Notes: generated by a model not told the origin, from the letters alone. Positions 1 to 6,936 are shown, counted from the stretch's first letter. The stretch: 10,739 nucleotides of DNA from CALUTH01 sp964452495 (GCA_964452495.1 CAYVMC010000038.1:1-10739), one strand, 5' to 3'. Numbers and translations are program-made.

Positions 1-95
1 TTTAACAATCTCAATTTTCTCGTTTTTGCCGTTTTCTTAATGTTTCTTAATAATTATATCCGCATTCTTTTATTTTACAGAAAAATGATGTACTA

Positions 96-124
96 TTTAC
101 ATGTCTGATTATCTGTTTTATAAC
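96..124 (+). promoter_or_regulatory. Sigma70-type promoter for the 93-aa orphan gene
   Basis: TTTACA (96-101) and TATAAC (119-124) are separated by exactly 17 bp, close to the consensus. Transcription would start near 131, leaving about 10 nt before the ATG at 141. A short GGGG (129-132) lies 8 nt before the start. Seen directly; promoter activity is inferred. Confidence 0.55.
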
Positions 125-140
125 ATTCGGGGTATCATTT

Positions 141-422
141 ATGCATATAACACCTATTAATCATTATGGTTATAAAAAAACACAAACATTTCAGGGATTT
201 AGTTTAAAATCCTTTAATATTTTTGGGAAGGGTAAGAGATTTACTTTATCTGATAAAATAGCAAAAAGTCTCCCCATAGCACTTATATATAATGCTGTCT
301 ATGCAATAAAAGACCCCAATCAAAATAAGATAACACCAATCAAAAATACAGTTGTAAGCCCCGGAACAATACAAGAAACCAAAAGTCCGCTTGAAGGCGA
401 AATCTATAGCTTTTTAATTTAA
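141..422 (+). CDS. Small orphan protein with N-terminal F-x-G motif (93 aa)
   Basis: I do not recognise a functional domain. The protein is 93 aa, basic, and has no clear signal peptide. Its N-terminus (MHITPINHYGYKKTQTFQGF) places a T-F-Q-G-F motif about 17 residues in, a layout like the other two small orphans in this window (N-V-N-F-K-G-G near residue 45 in one, P-V-S-F-G-F at residues 6-11 in the other). A weakly hydrophobic stretch around residues 40-56 (K-S-L-P-I-A-L-I-Y-N-A-V-Y-A-I) could be an amphipathic helix or a marginal membrane segment. A near-consensus promoter ends 16 nt upstream. No terminator separates it from the AlkD-like gene, so some co-transcription is possible, though that gene has its own TATAAT. 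From memory, such short N-terminal motifs recur in Gastranaerophilales proteins. Function unknown. Confidence 0.6.
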   Translation: MHITPINHYGYKKTQTFQGFSLKSFNIFGKGKRFTLSDKIAKSLPIALIYNAVYAIKDPNQNKITPIKNTVVSPGTIQETKSPLEGEIYSFLI

Positions 423-441
423 ATAGCTCTACTTCTTAGTA

Positions 442-447
442 TATAAT
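442..447 (+). promoter_or_regulatory. -10 box for the AlkD-like gene, implying a leaderless mRNA
   Basis: A perfect TATAAT lies 6 nt before the ATG at 454. The predicted transcription start falls on or next to the start codon, and no Shine-Dalgarno sequence is present. The -35 region is poor (TTAAAT at 419-424, 17 bp spacer) and overlaps the stop codon of the preceding gene. Confidence 0.4.
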
Positions 448-453
448 AACTGT

Positions 454-1161
454 ATGAGAGATATTCTTTTAAAGAGACTAAAAAAACTAAGCAATAAAAA
501 ATATAAAGATTTTAATGCAAAATTAATACCTGGAACAAATAATATTTTAGGTGTCAGAATTCCAATTTTACGAAATCTAGCAAAAGAACTATATAAAAAC
601 AAAAACTTTAATACAAATGAGTTTTTGAAAATACAGGACAACTCTTGTATGGAGTTTACTATGCTTCAAGGGTTTATAATCGGACTCAAAAAAGTTTCCA
701 AAGAAGAATTTTTTACAGATATAATGAATTTTGTACCTAAAATTAATAATTGGGCTGTCTGCGACACATTCTGCAGTTCATTGAAACTTACTAAAAAATA
801 CCTGCCGGAAACTTTTAGTTTCCTTCAATCCTACCTAAAATCAAAAAATACCTATGAATTAAGATTTGGGGTCGTTATGCTTCTTACATACTTTATTACG
901 GATGATTATATTGACCGTGTTTTAAAAATCCTGACGACTCTGTACGCAGAAAACTATTATGCACAAATGGGCATAGCCTGGGCGCTCTCAATATGTTATA
1001 TAAAATATTTTGAAAAAACCCATACAGCAGTGTCAAAATCAAAACTTACACATGACATACAGAGTAAAGCCATAAGAAAAGTTATTGAGTCATTAAGAGC
1101 ATCAAAAGAAGAGAAAGATTTTTTGTATAAATATATTAAGTCCTTACAAAATCAAGCCTGA
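454..1161 (+). CDS. AlkD-like DNA alkylation repair glycosylase (HEAT-like)
   Basis: This 235-aa protein matches the AlkD-type DNA alkylation repair family, an all-helical HEAT-like fold that excises N3- and N7-alkylated purines in base-excision repair. The length is normal for the family. The opening G-x-x-N-I-L-G-V-R-I-P-x-L-R stretch (residues 27-40) is characteristic. Against Bacillus cereus AlkD (W109, D113, R148, W187) I can place W100 and D104 in N-N-W-A-V-C-D, R137 in E-L-R-F-G and W176 in G-I-A-W-A-L. The spacings of 4, 37 and 76 match AlkD's 4, 39 and 78, so the active site looks intact. The start at 454 has no Shine-Dalgarno sequence but a TATAAT box just ahead. The 3' end overlaps by 10 bp the convergent minus-strand gene ending at 1152. 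Substrate range cannot be read from sequence. Confidence 0.85.
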   Translation: MRDILLKRLKKLSNKKYKDFNAKLIPGTNNILGVRIPILRNLAKELYKNKNFNTNEFLKIQDNSCMEFTMLQGFIIGLKKVSKEEFFTDIMNFVPKINNWAVCDTFCSSLKLTKKYLPETFSFLQSYLKSKNTYELRFGVVMLLTYFITDDYIDRVLKILTTLYAENYYAQMGIAWALSICYIKYFEKTHTAVSKSKLTHDIQSKAIRKVIESLRASKEEKDFLYKYIKSLQNQA

Positions 1162-1382
1162 CCTTCAGCCATTGACTTAACAAGATTATCCAAAAAAGCT
1201 TGTTTCTCAGAAATACGCTCAAAATTTTTCTTAATTTCTTCCAATTCTGCAAGCAAAGTCTGCAAATCTTTGCGGTGCCTCTCAGTTTTATCTTCGCATT
1301 TATCAGAGTCATTTTTCACATCAAAGTCGAGCCAGTCACCACAAAAACATCCATCTATAAAACGTTTTCGGTTTCTATTCAT
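1152..1382 (-). CDS. Small orphan protein with CFC motif and C-terminal coiled coil (76 aa)
   Basis: No family recognised. The chosen start (MNRNRKRFIDGCFCGDW) follows an AGGAGGG sequence on the minus strand (1385-1391), only 3 nt from the ATG, which is short but otherwise a full Shine-Dalgarno. The N-terminus is very basic, then comes a C-F-C pair (residues 12-14). From about residue 33 to the end there is a charged, heptad-like helix (L-Q-T-L-L-A-E-L-E-E-I), probably a coiled coil. The same frame stays open upstream to an ATG at 1442, which would add 20 residues containing C-Q-S-C. With the later C-F-C this would look like a zinc-binding site, but that start overlaps the upstream gene and has a poorer ribosome-binding site. 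It sits 14 nt after the 52-aa gene, so the two probably form one small operon. Confidence 0.6.
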   Translation of the reverse strand: MNRNRKRFIDGCFCGDWLDFDVKNDSDKCEDKTERHRKDLQTLLAELEEIKKNFERISEKQAFLDNLVKSMAEGQA

Positions 1383-1396
1383 ATCCCTCCTTTTGA

Positions 1397-1555
1397 CTAC
1401 TGCACAGCTTTGACAAACCATAATCTTGCCAATGTTGCCCATACTCCGTTTATAGCTTCTTCAACTTCCTTGACTTCTCTAAAGGCTTCCGAGTTAAAAT
1501 CAAATCCTGCCATTTCAGAATATTCAACCATCATTTCGTCTTCGTTTTGTAACAT
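1397..1555 (-). CDS. Very small acidic orphan protein (52 aa)
   Basis: This 52-codon frame begins MLQNEDEMMVEYSEMAG and ends in TAG. It has a good minus-strand ribosome-binding site (GAGGT at 1563-1567, 7 nt from the ATG). The N-terminal half is acidic. The C-terminal half (V-E-E-A-I-N-G-V-W-A-T-L-A-R-L-W-F) is an amphipathic, Trp-rich helix that could bind a membrane or a partner. The stop codon is 14 nt before the start of the 76-aa gene. A TATAGT at 1584-1579 could be its -10 box, but I see no convincing -35. No homologue recognised. Compact acidic/basic gene pairs like this occur in phage remnants and toxin-antitoxin loci, but nothing here proves either. Confidence 0.55.
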   Translation of the reverse strand: MLQNEDEMMVEYSEMAGFDFNSEAFREVKEVEEAINGVWATLARLWFVKAVQ

Positions 1556-1649
1556 TGCACATACCTCACATTCAACAAACTATAACTTTATAAGTTTTTT
1601 ATGCTTACATTTTAGTTATCGGCACTTTTGCAAAAAACTTTAGGATTTT

Positions 1650-1677
1650 TTGCAAAATATTAAGTTTTTGTTACAAT
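1650..1677 (+). promoter_or_regulatory. Extended -10 promoter of the rpiB operon
   Basis: TTGCAA (1650-1655), a 16-bp spacer, then TACAAT (1672-1677) preceded by TG-T, the classic extended -10 layout. Transcription would start near 1684, about 30 nt before rpiB. No strong Shine-Dalgarno sequence follows. Confidence 0.55.
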
Positions 1678-1713
1678 TAATTATGAAAGGGCTAAAAATA
1701 GTAAGATAAAATT

Positions 1714-2145
1714 ATGCAAATAATTATCGGTTCTGATCATGGCGGGTATAAGCTTAAAGAAGAAATTGCGGAGTATTTAAAAGCAAAAGGCATAAGTGTT
1801 TTTAATGCCGGTACATATTCTGAAGATTCCTGTGATTATCCTGTAATAGCAAAAGATGTGGCAAGGCGTGTTCTTGCAGCAGAGAACTGTCGCGGCATAT
1901 TAGTTTGCGGCACAGGCATAGGGATGTCCATTGCCGCAAATAAAATAAAGGGAATACGTGCTTCGCACTGCACAGATACTTACACGGCAAGAATGACCGT
2001 GCAGCATAATAATTCAAATATTCTGTGTCTAGGTGAAAGGGTTACAGGTACAGGTTTAGCCCTAGATATTGTAGATGCATGGCTGAATGCTCAATTTGAG
2101 GGCGGCAGACATCAAAAGAGAATAGATATGATTGAGGGAAACTGA
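1714..2145 (+). CDS. rpiB: Ribose 5-phosphate isomerase B
   Basis: RpiB interconverts ribose 5-phosphate and ribulose 5-phosphate in the cytoplasmic pentose phosphate pathway. The 143-aa length is typical of the RpiB/LacAB family. The N-terminal S-D-H-G-G (7-11) supplies phosphate- and sugar-binding residues. The C-G-T-G-I-G-M loop (65-71) carries the catalytic Cys65 and anion hole. His98 in V-Q-H-N-N-S-N is the ring-opening histidine, and Arg132 and Arg136 are placed to hold the phosphate. All expected residues are present, so it should be active. It is the first gene of a four-gene operon and its TGA overlaps the rsfS ATG by one base (TGATG), which points to translational coupling. The start at 1714 gives the conserved M-Q-I-I-I-G-S-D-H N-terminus. 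Confidence 0.96.
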   Translation: MQIIIGSDHGGYKLKEEIAEYLKAKGISVFNAGTYSEDSCDYPVIAKDVARRVLAAENCRGILVCGTGIGMSIAANKIKGIRASHCTDTYTARMTVQHNNSNILCLGERVTGTGLALDIVDAWLNAQFEGGRHQKRIDMIEGN

Positions 2146-2540
2146 TGAGTGAAATAACATCATACAAATTTGCGTGTGCAGTAGCCAGAATATTAGATGA
2201 GAATAAAGCACAAAATATAAAAATATTAAACATTAGCAGTGTTTCTTCCTTTGCTGATTATTTTGTAATAGCCTCCTCCGATACATCAACACAAATTAAG
2301 GCATTAACACAAAATACATCAGATACAATTAAAAAACTTTTTAACAGACTGCCATCAGGAAGAGAAGATGACACAAAAAATAAATGGAACCTTCTTGATT
2401 ACGGTGATGTTGTAATTCATATTCTACAAAATGCCGAACGTGACGCTTATGCTATTGAAAAATTTTGGTCACATGCGTATAGTATAGATAAGGATATTTG
2501 GTTAGCAGAATCTAAAGAATATTCAAAGTACGAAAACTAG
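2145..2540 (+). CDS. rsfS: Ribosome silencing factor RsfS (Iojap/DUF143 family)
   Basis: RsfS binds uL14 on the large ribosomal subunit, blocks joining with the small subunit and so saves energy in slow growth. The 131-aa length fits the family. Recognisable family segments are D-I-x-x-L-x-x-x-S-S-F-A-D-Y-F-V-I-A-S (as I-L-N-I-S-S-V-S-S-F-A-D-Y-F-V-I, about residues 27-42), the central W-N-L-L-D-Y-G-D-V-V-I-H-I (about 82-94), and the closing Y-x-I-E-K-F-W. In many bacteria rsfS sits with nadD; here it is downstream of rpiB. It starts within the rpiB stop codon and is followed 11 nt later by the TPR gene. Confidence 0.93.
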   Translation: MSEITSYKFACAVARILDENKAQNIKILNISSVSSFADYFVIASSDTSTQIKALTQNTSDTIKKLFNRLPSGREDDTKNKWNLLDYGDVVIHILQNAERDAYAIEKFWSHAYSIDKDIWLAESKEYSKYEN

Positions 2541-2551
2541 AGAGAATAAAA

Positions 2552-3625
2552 ATGGACAAAAAAGATATTGAAAAGAAAATTCAGGAAACCGTATTGTTAA
2601 TGGCTAAAGAGCCAAAAAATACAGACCATTATCATGAACTTGCAAAATATTATGCAATGAGTGGTTCTTTCGATAAAGTTACCTCTGTTTATGAAAGCCT
2701 TTTGGAAATTGACCCCAAAGACGTACAAGCGCTTTTAAACCTTGGAAATATCCATTTTTATTCTAAGGATTTTAAAAAGGCTCTTAAATATTATAATCAG
2801 GCCATGATTATACAACCGGGGAATTATCAAATTTATTACAATCTTGGTAATACTTATGCAGAAATGAAAAATTTTGCAAAGGCACTTCACTTTTACAGCA
2901 GAACTCTTGATTTCTATAATCAAACACCTGATATTTATAATGCAATCGGTATGTTATACCACGATTTTGAAGATTACGTAGAAGCTAAAGCTTATTATGA
3001 AAAAGCGCTTTCTATTGATCCTGAGAATCTGAGCGCATTAGTTGATCTGGGGCATGTCAATTTTAAACTATATGATTATAATGAAGCCTTAAAGTATTAT
3101 TTAAAAGTCTATAACCTTTCAAAAGACAACAAAACAGTAGCATTATGCGTAGCAAATACTTACGCACTCACAAAAGACAAAGATAATAGTTACAAAACCT
3201 TTGAAACAGCATTAAAACTCGAAGGTGACAACTATAAAGCCTATATGTGTTATGCAATTGCCTGTTCGGATTTCGGTGATTATGAAAAAGCACTGGAGCT
3301 TTACCAAAAAGCAACCGAAGAAAACCCGAATGATGCAACCGCATTTATTCTTGCCGGCAATTTATGTTCTACCTTAAAACAGTATGATAATGCCGAAAAT
3401 TATTACAAAAAAGCACTGCATATTAATAAAATGGATGCAAATCTTTACGTTCTTATCGGTAATATTTACTACATGAGAGGGGAGGTAGAACGTTCTATTC
3501 CTTCATACAGAGCAGCAGTACACATGAGACCGGAAAATGATGAGTACAAACTGGTATTCATTCAAATCCTGAATGATTATATGGAAGAAGCAAGAAAGGA
3601 TGAAATAGTTTCTGATGTCGCATAA
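2552..3625 (+). CDS. Tetratricopeptide repeat protein (about nine TPRs)
   Basis: The 357-aa protein is almost entirely TPR units of 34 residues, running from about residue 22 to 328. The pattern W/L-G-x-Y-x-x-x-x-x-Y-x-x-A-x-x-x-Y-x-x-A-L-x-x-x-P-x-N is clear in, for example, L-L-N-L-G-N-I-H-F-Y-S-K-D-F-K-K-A-L and I-Y-N-A-I-G-M-L-Y-H-D-F. I count about nine repeats, the sixth being the most diverged. There is no signal peptide, membrane segment or catalytic domain, so it is probably a cytoplasmic scaffold; the partner is unknown. A weak AGAGAG lies before the ATG. It is the third gene of the rpiB operon, and its last 11 bases overlap the start of the Tic20-like membrane gene. That coupling makes a functional link with the membrane protein plausible, but this is inference. 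Confidence 0.85.
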   Translation: MDKKDIEKKIQETVLLMAKEPKNTDHYHELAKYYAMSGSFDKVTSVYESLLEIDPKDVQALLNLGNIHFYSKDFKKALKYYNQAMIIQPGNYQIYYNLGNTYAEMKNFAKALHFYSRTLDFYNQTPDIYNAIGMLYHDFEDYVEAKAYYEKALSIDPENLSALVDLGHVNFKLYDYNEALKYYLKVYNLSKDNKTVALCVANTYALTKDKDNSYKTFETALKLEGDNYKAYMCYAIACSDFGDYEKALELYQKATEENPNDATAFILAGNLCSTLKQYDNAENYYKKALHINKMDANLYVLIGNIYYMRGEVERSIPSYRAAVHMRPENDEYKLVFIQILNDYMEEARKDEIVSDVA

Positions 3626-4019
3626 CAAACCTTATGCAATGGAACGGCTAATTTCATGTTTAACTTACCTGACTCTGGGCTGGGCTGGGATTGTAGTGCT
3701 TATCATTCAAGCACTGACTAAAAAACAATTAACCCGATTTGTCATGTACCACGTATTACAATCTATTTTTCTATGTTTTGGATTTTTCATTTTATCAGAA
3801 CTCTGCGGACTTTTAACTATACTTATAGCCCGAATCCCGATAATAAATCTTATACCGATATTATTAAATATGCCCATTGACGTATTTTACGGTTTTTCCT
3901 TCATACAAACAATATGTTTTACCATTATATTTTATCTTTCAATTACTTCATTATTTGGTAAATACAGCTTCCTACCCTGGGTATCAAATATAATTATATA
4001 CTGGCTGCAAGGCCGGTAA
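3615..4019 (+). CDS. Tic20/Ycf60-like four-helix membrane protein
   Basis: A 134-aa integral membrane protein with four predicted hydrophobic helices (about 12-31, 43-70, 74-90 and 92-113). I assign it to the Tic20 family from three anchors: E-R-L-I-S-C-L-T-Y-L at the start (compare cyanobacterial D-R-x-x-x-x-L-P-Y-L), T-R-F-V-M-Y-H-V-L-Q-S-I (compare I-R-F-N-T-M-Q-A-I-L), and G-K-Y-S-F-L-P-W-V-S-N near the end (compare G-x-Y-x-x-I-P-x-I-S-D). Plastid Tic20 is a core subunit of the inner-envelope protein import channel; the role of the cyanobacterial homologues is not settled. ATG 3615 overlaps the TPR gene by 11 nt; an in-frame ATG at 3639 would shorten it by 8 residues. Assignment is from pattern memory, so a DUF4870-type small membrane protein is the main alternative. 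Confidence 0.55.
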   Translation: MSHNKPYAMERLISCLTYLTLGWAGIVVLIIQALTKKQLTRFVMYHVLQSIFLCFGFFILSELCGLLTILIARIPIINLIPILLNMPIDVFYGFSFIQTICFTIIFYLSITSLFGKYSFLPWVSNIIIYWLQGR

Positions 4020-4114
4020 TAAATTCACATGAAAATATAATCCTTATATACCTACATTTCCTGAATAAATAGTTTAAAAATGTAAAAAAAATTAAAAATT
4101 TACACTTATAAGTA

Positions 4115-4143
4115 TTGCGTTTTTTTATAATTTGATGTATAAT
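4115..4143 (+). promoter_or_regulatory. Promoter of the 71-aa membrane protein gene
   Basis: TTGCGT (4115-4120) and a perfect TATAAT (4138-4143) are 17 bp apart. The leader is about 30 nt and contains an AGGAG Shine-Dalgarno (4167-4171), 9 nt before the ATG. This gene therefore has its own transcription unit. Confidence 0.6.
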
Positions 4144-4180
4144 GCATGCGTCAGAGGTCTAAGTGTAGGAGAAAATAATT

Positions 4181-4396
4181 ATGGCAACCGTATCACCGGT
4201 GAGCTTTGGTTTTGTAACCCCAAAGCATACACCACAAAACTCAAAACAACAAAATAATACCAACACTCAGTTTAGTTCAACTCACAAATACACAGATGAT
4301 GTTGTTCCAAACCAAAAATCAGCATTAGCTGTTTTACTTACATCCGCAATGCTCTGTACAGTTGCGATTGTTAATCTTATTAAAGCCGGCAGATAA
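4181..4396 (+). CDS. Small orphan F-x-G protein with C-terminal membrane helix (71 aa)
   Basis: No known domain. The 71-aa product has three parts: a short N-terminal P-V-S-F-G-F motif (residues 6-11); a low-complexity polar linker rich in Asn, Gln, Thr and Ser (about 15-45); and a single hydrophobic helix near the C-terminus (about 47-67, A-L-A-V-L-L-T-S-A-M-L-C-T-V-A-I-V), ending in K-A-G-R. This looks like a tail-anchored membrane protein with its polar part in the cytoplasm, although the opposite topology cannot be excluded. It stands alone: own promoter with TATAAT, strong AGGAG site and an intrinsic terminator 20 nt after the stop. That compact, well-signalled unit argues that it is real and well expressed. 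Function unknown. Confidence 0.7.
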   Translation: MATVSPVSFGFVTPKHTPQNSKQQNNTNTQFSSTHKYTDDVVPNQKSALAVLLTSAMLCTVAIVNLIKAGR

Positions 4397-4416
4397 AATA
4401 TAATTTATGCTCCGGC

Positions 4417-4440
4417 AAAACGGGAAATTCCCGTTTTTTT
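4417..4440 (+). terminator. Intrinsic terminator after the 71-aa gene
   Basis: AAAACGGGA (4417-4425), loop AAT, TCCCGTTTT (4429-4437): a perfect 9-bp stem with a run of seven T (4434-4440). Because of the A and T flanks it could also work on the minus strand. Confidence 0.85.
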
Positions 4441-4540
4441 CATTATTCCAAATTAAGTTTTTTTCGCCTCTGATTTAGTGTTCAAATTACAGTTATTCCC
4501 CAAAAACTTATTTTTACAAAAATATACAAATACAAGCTTT

Positions 4541-4569
4541 TTAAAACGGTTTACTATAGAATATATAAA
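4541..4569 (+). promoter_or_regulatory. Weak candidate promoter for the uridine kinase-like gene
   Basis: TTAAAA (4541-4546) and TATAAA (4564-4569) are 17 bp apart, 24 nt before the ATG. The region is so A/T-rich that other alignments (TATAGA at 4555-4560) are equally possible. A promoter is expected here because a terminator ends the upstream gene. Confidence 0.3.
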
Positions 4570-4593
4570 AGTAGTAATGGAAGTACTGATTTA

Positions 4594-5430
4594 ATGATGG
4601 AAACATTTGAACTGACAAATTACAATTTCTATTCTTCAAGGCTTGATATGGAACTCATTTCTAATATCGTAGATGCTTTAAAAGAAATAATCAAGGAAGA
4701 TAAAAAAGAAAAACAACCACTATTCCTTAAAATATCCGACAATTTTATTATGGATATAGCAAGAAAAGTCGTACAGGAAAAGAAAAAGACCTTCCTTATT
4801 GGTATAACCGGTGAAAGTGCCTCCGGCAAAACTGTTTTTGTTGATAACACTATTGCTGCTTGTATCAGAGATAAGCGTGAGGGAATTTACACAGTTATTC
4901 GCTGCGATGACTATTACAAAGATACCTCTCGAGAACTTATTGAAGCCGGAAGTTACGAAGAACTCTTTAAAACAGGATTTAGTTTTGATACTCCGGAAGC
5001 TATCGATTTAGCATTAATGAAAAAACACATGACCCTTCTAAAAGAAGGTAAAACAGTTACTTCTCCTAGATATGACTTTAAGACCTGTGTATCTGCTCCT
5101 GACGGCGAAGTTAAAAAGCCTGCAAAAGTTATACTTACAGAAGGGTTATACGTTTTAAATGAAGATGTACGGGATATTTTAGACATAAAAGTGTATGTAT
5201 TTACACCTATTGATGTTATAAAAGAACGCTGGTACAAACGTGCTGTTCTCCGTGGTAAAACTGGTACAGCCGCAGATATGCAGTTTGCAGATGTAAACGC
5301 TACGGCTCAAAGATATATCAGACCAACTTATCAAATTGCGGATTGCGTAATTAATGGTATGGTTGATAAAGAATATATCAAAGTAATTACAGATAAAATA
5401 TTCCAAAAATTATATGAAATCTGTGCCTGA
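4594..5430 (+). CDS. Uridine kinase-family P-loop kinase with N-terminal extension
   Basis: A 278-aa cytoplasmic NTPase of the phosphoribulokinase/uridine kinase family, likely phosphorylating uridine or cytidine with ATP or GTP in pyrimidine salvage. Visible motifs: Walker A G-E-S-A-S-G-K-T (73-80); the D-D-Y-Y-K-D acceptor loop (105-110); F-D-T-P-E-A-I-D (131-138) followed by the Y-D-F segment (160-162) typical of uridine kinases; T-E-G (182-184); and R-W-Y-K-R-A-V-L-R-G-K-T (212-223), the lid region with R-x-x-R-D-like arginines. Usual uridine kinases are about 210 aa. Here roughly 65 residues precede the P-loop, forming a helical, lysine-rich extension of unknown role. Two tandem ATGs (4594, 4597) are possible starts; GGAAGT (4579-4584) may be the ribosome-binding site. 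The precise substrate is not certain from sequence. Confidence 0.8.
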   Translation: MMETFELTNYNFYSSRLDMELISNIVDALKEIIKEDKKEKQPLFLKISDNFIMDIARKVVQEKKKTFLIGITGESASGKTVFVDNTIAACIRDKREGIYTVIRCDDYYKDTSRELIEAGSYEELFKTGFSFDTPEAIDLALMKKHMTLLKEGKTVTSPRYDFKTCVSAPDGEVKKPAKVILTEGLYVLNEDVRDILDIKVYVFTPIDVIKERWYKRAVLRGKTGTAADMQFADVNATAQRYIRPTYQIADCVINGMVDKEYIKVITDKIFQKLYEICA

Positions 5431-5527
5431 TTTTACAATTAAATTTTCTGACTGCATAATAACCATTTCTGGTAGAGTGTCTTGAGCCTACTTCTCTCAC
5501 TACTTTAACAAACCATAAGAAAAACAG

Positions 5528-6925
5528 CTATTCATCTTCTTCATAACCAGAAAGTGTTGTAATATATTCGGTTGTAAACTTGTATACTTCCATACTTTTT
5601 GAAAAATAATCTTTATAAAAACCCGCCTTTTCCTTTAATGATGTCCAGAAAAGTTTTTTATCAGGAAGCTGCTCCCAAACAACAGGCAGATAGACTCCGC
5701 GTTTACCTTTGTCCATAAGTATTATCCCGTATGGATAGATTTTAGATATTAAATCTTGCTCATCTTTAAAAATAATTTGCTCTGGCTCTGACAATATAGA
5801 GATGGAAATATTTGTATCATTGTATTCTTCAGGACGCAGCGGCTCAAAGCGCGGGTCGAAAAATGCAGCCGACTGAGCATTTGCCGTAATATCATTAATT
5901 AATGGTTTATCTGAGTAAATAGATCCTATGCATCCTCTCAAGTGTCCCGTTATTTCTAAAGTAACAAATGAAGCTCCGTATTGCTGCAGCACGGCAGGTG
6001 GATATTCTGACGTATATTTTTGACCGTCAAATCCCATTATGATACTTTTTTTGCATTCATCCAACAAATAATCAGAATAAAACTGGCTGATAAATTTTGT
6101 CTTACATCCTTCAAACAACATCCAGGAACCGTATCCTACAACTTTTGTTTTATCCCCAGATATATCACCGGAATTATACATTTCAAGGCGAATCATATCA
6201 AATCCGTGTTTGTGTGCAAAAGCTGTTATCGCACGTATTCCTACACTTCCACAGGCTTGCTCAGTAGCAAATTCTTCTATATGCCCCGTCTCTATCATCC
6301 ACGCAGTATAATTATCCGTCTGCTTGGCAACATTATCCGGATGATAGTGACTTAAGTCCGAGGATATAACAAAACAAGCCCGTGTCCAGAACTTTTCAAT
6401 CAGTGCCGTTATATCCTCAACAGAACACTTGCCAATAAGCACCGGTATAATTTTTATCTTATGCAAGCCCTTAAGTAAACTTGTTGCATTGATAATTTTG
6501 GTATTATTTGTAAAATACTGTATAAACGGTAATTGAACTTCTATGGAATGTTCTTCATCAAACGGAGTATTATTAACATAACATCCAAAACTATCTTGAA
6601 TTTCCTGTACAAAGGACTTATTTACATCTATACTACCAAACGGGGTTTCAAATTTGTCATACGCAGGAAGTGCAAAACCTTGAAAATCATAATGATGTGA
6701 TGGTGCGATAATAAAAATATTCTCCCTGAACTTTAAATGTTCAAATCCATAGTTCATTGCATGCCCCGAAAACTGGTACCCTGCATGTGGTACAATTACC
6801 GCATTAGATTTATACACAATCTCTTTACCGCTTGCAAGTTTTTTTATTAATTCTGCAAGCTCATTCATATCAGCCGGATAGAAAAGCCCTGCAACGTTTG
6901 GAGATTTTTTAGTTGAATTATCCAT
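5528..6925 (-). CDS. MEMO1-AMMECR1 fusion (AmmeMemoRadiSam proteins B+A)
   Basis: The 465-aa chain joins two families. Residues 1 to about 270 are a MEMO1-type domain, related to class III extradiol dioxygenases: G-L-F-Y-P-A (13-18), P-H-A-G-Y with His47, A-P-S-H-H (His77/His78), E-E-H-S-I-E-V-Q-L-P (His126), S-S-D-L-S-H-Y (His193) and Cys225 in Q-A-C-G are the expected metal/active-site residues. Residues about 280-465 are an AMMECR1 domain with its signature L-R-G-C-I-G-S (329-335) and Y-G-x-I-L preceding the C-terminal part. In many prokaryotes these occur as separate genes together with a radical SAM enzyme; that third member is not in this window. The biochemical role is unresolved; human MEMO1 has been linked to iron or copper redox handling. 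It is convergent with the uridine kinase gene (97 nt apart) and has a TATAAT close before its ATG. Confidence 0.93.
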   Translation of the reverse strand: MDNSTKKSPNVAGLFYPADMNELAELIKKLASGKEIVYKSNAVIVPHAGYQFSGHAMNYGFEHLKFRENIFIIAPSHHYDFQGFALPAYDKFETPFGSIDVNKSFVQEIQDSFGCYVNNTPFDEEHSIEVQLPFIQYFTNNTKIINATSLLKGLHKIKIIPVLIGKCSVEDITALIEKFWTRACFVISSDLSHYHPDNVAKQTDNYTAWMIETGHIEEFATEQACGSVGIRAITAFAHKHGFDMIRLEMYNSGDISGDKTKVVGYGSWMLFEGCKTKFISQFYSDYLLDECKKSIIMGFDGQKYTSEYPPAVLQQYGASFVTLEITGHLRGCIGSIYSDKPLINDITANAQSAAFFDPRFEPLRPEEYNDTNISISILSEPEQIIFKDEQDLISKIYPYGIILMDKGKRGVYLPVVWEQLPDKKLFWTSLKEKAGFYKDYFSKSMEVYKFTTEYITTLSGYEEDE

Positions 6926-6936
6926 AAGTTTACAAC

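Noticed and set aside
1200..1643. Plus-strand open frame antisense to the two tiny minus-strand genes
   Set aside because: No ribosome-binding site, hydrophobic sequence typical of an antisense reading, and the minus-strand genes have clear Shine-Dalgarno signals.
1683..1709. Eight-codon leader-peptide-like frame before rpiB
   Set aside because: The predicted transcription start (about 1684) lies inside its ATG, so it would not be translated as written; no attenuator structure follows.
4081..4104. TGTAAA/TTTACA inverted repeat as a terminator of the rpiB operon
   Set aside because: Only six A/T-rich base pairs with a 12-nt loop and no clean T tail; too weak to call.
4577..4594. Five-codon frame whose TAA overlaps the ATG of the uridine kinase gene
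   Set aside because: Too short to judge and of a kind expected by chance in A/T-rich leaders; no supporting signal besides the overlap.
5472..5510. GGTAGAGTG stretch resembling a tRNA D arm between the convergent genes
   Set aside because: No matching acceptor, anticodon or T arm could be built around it.
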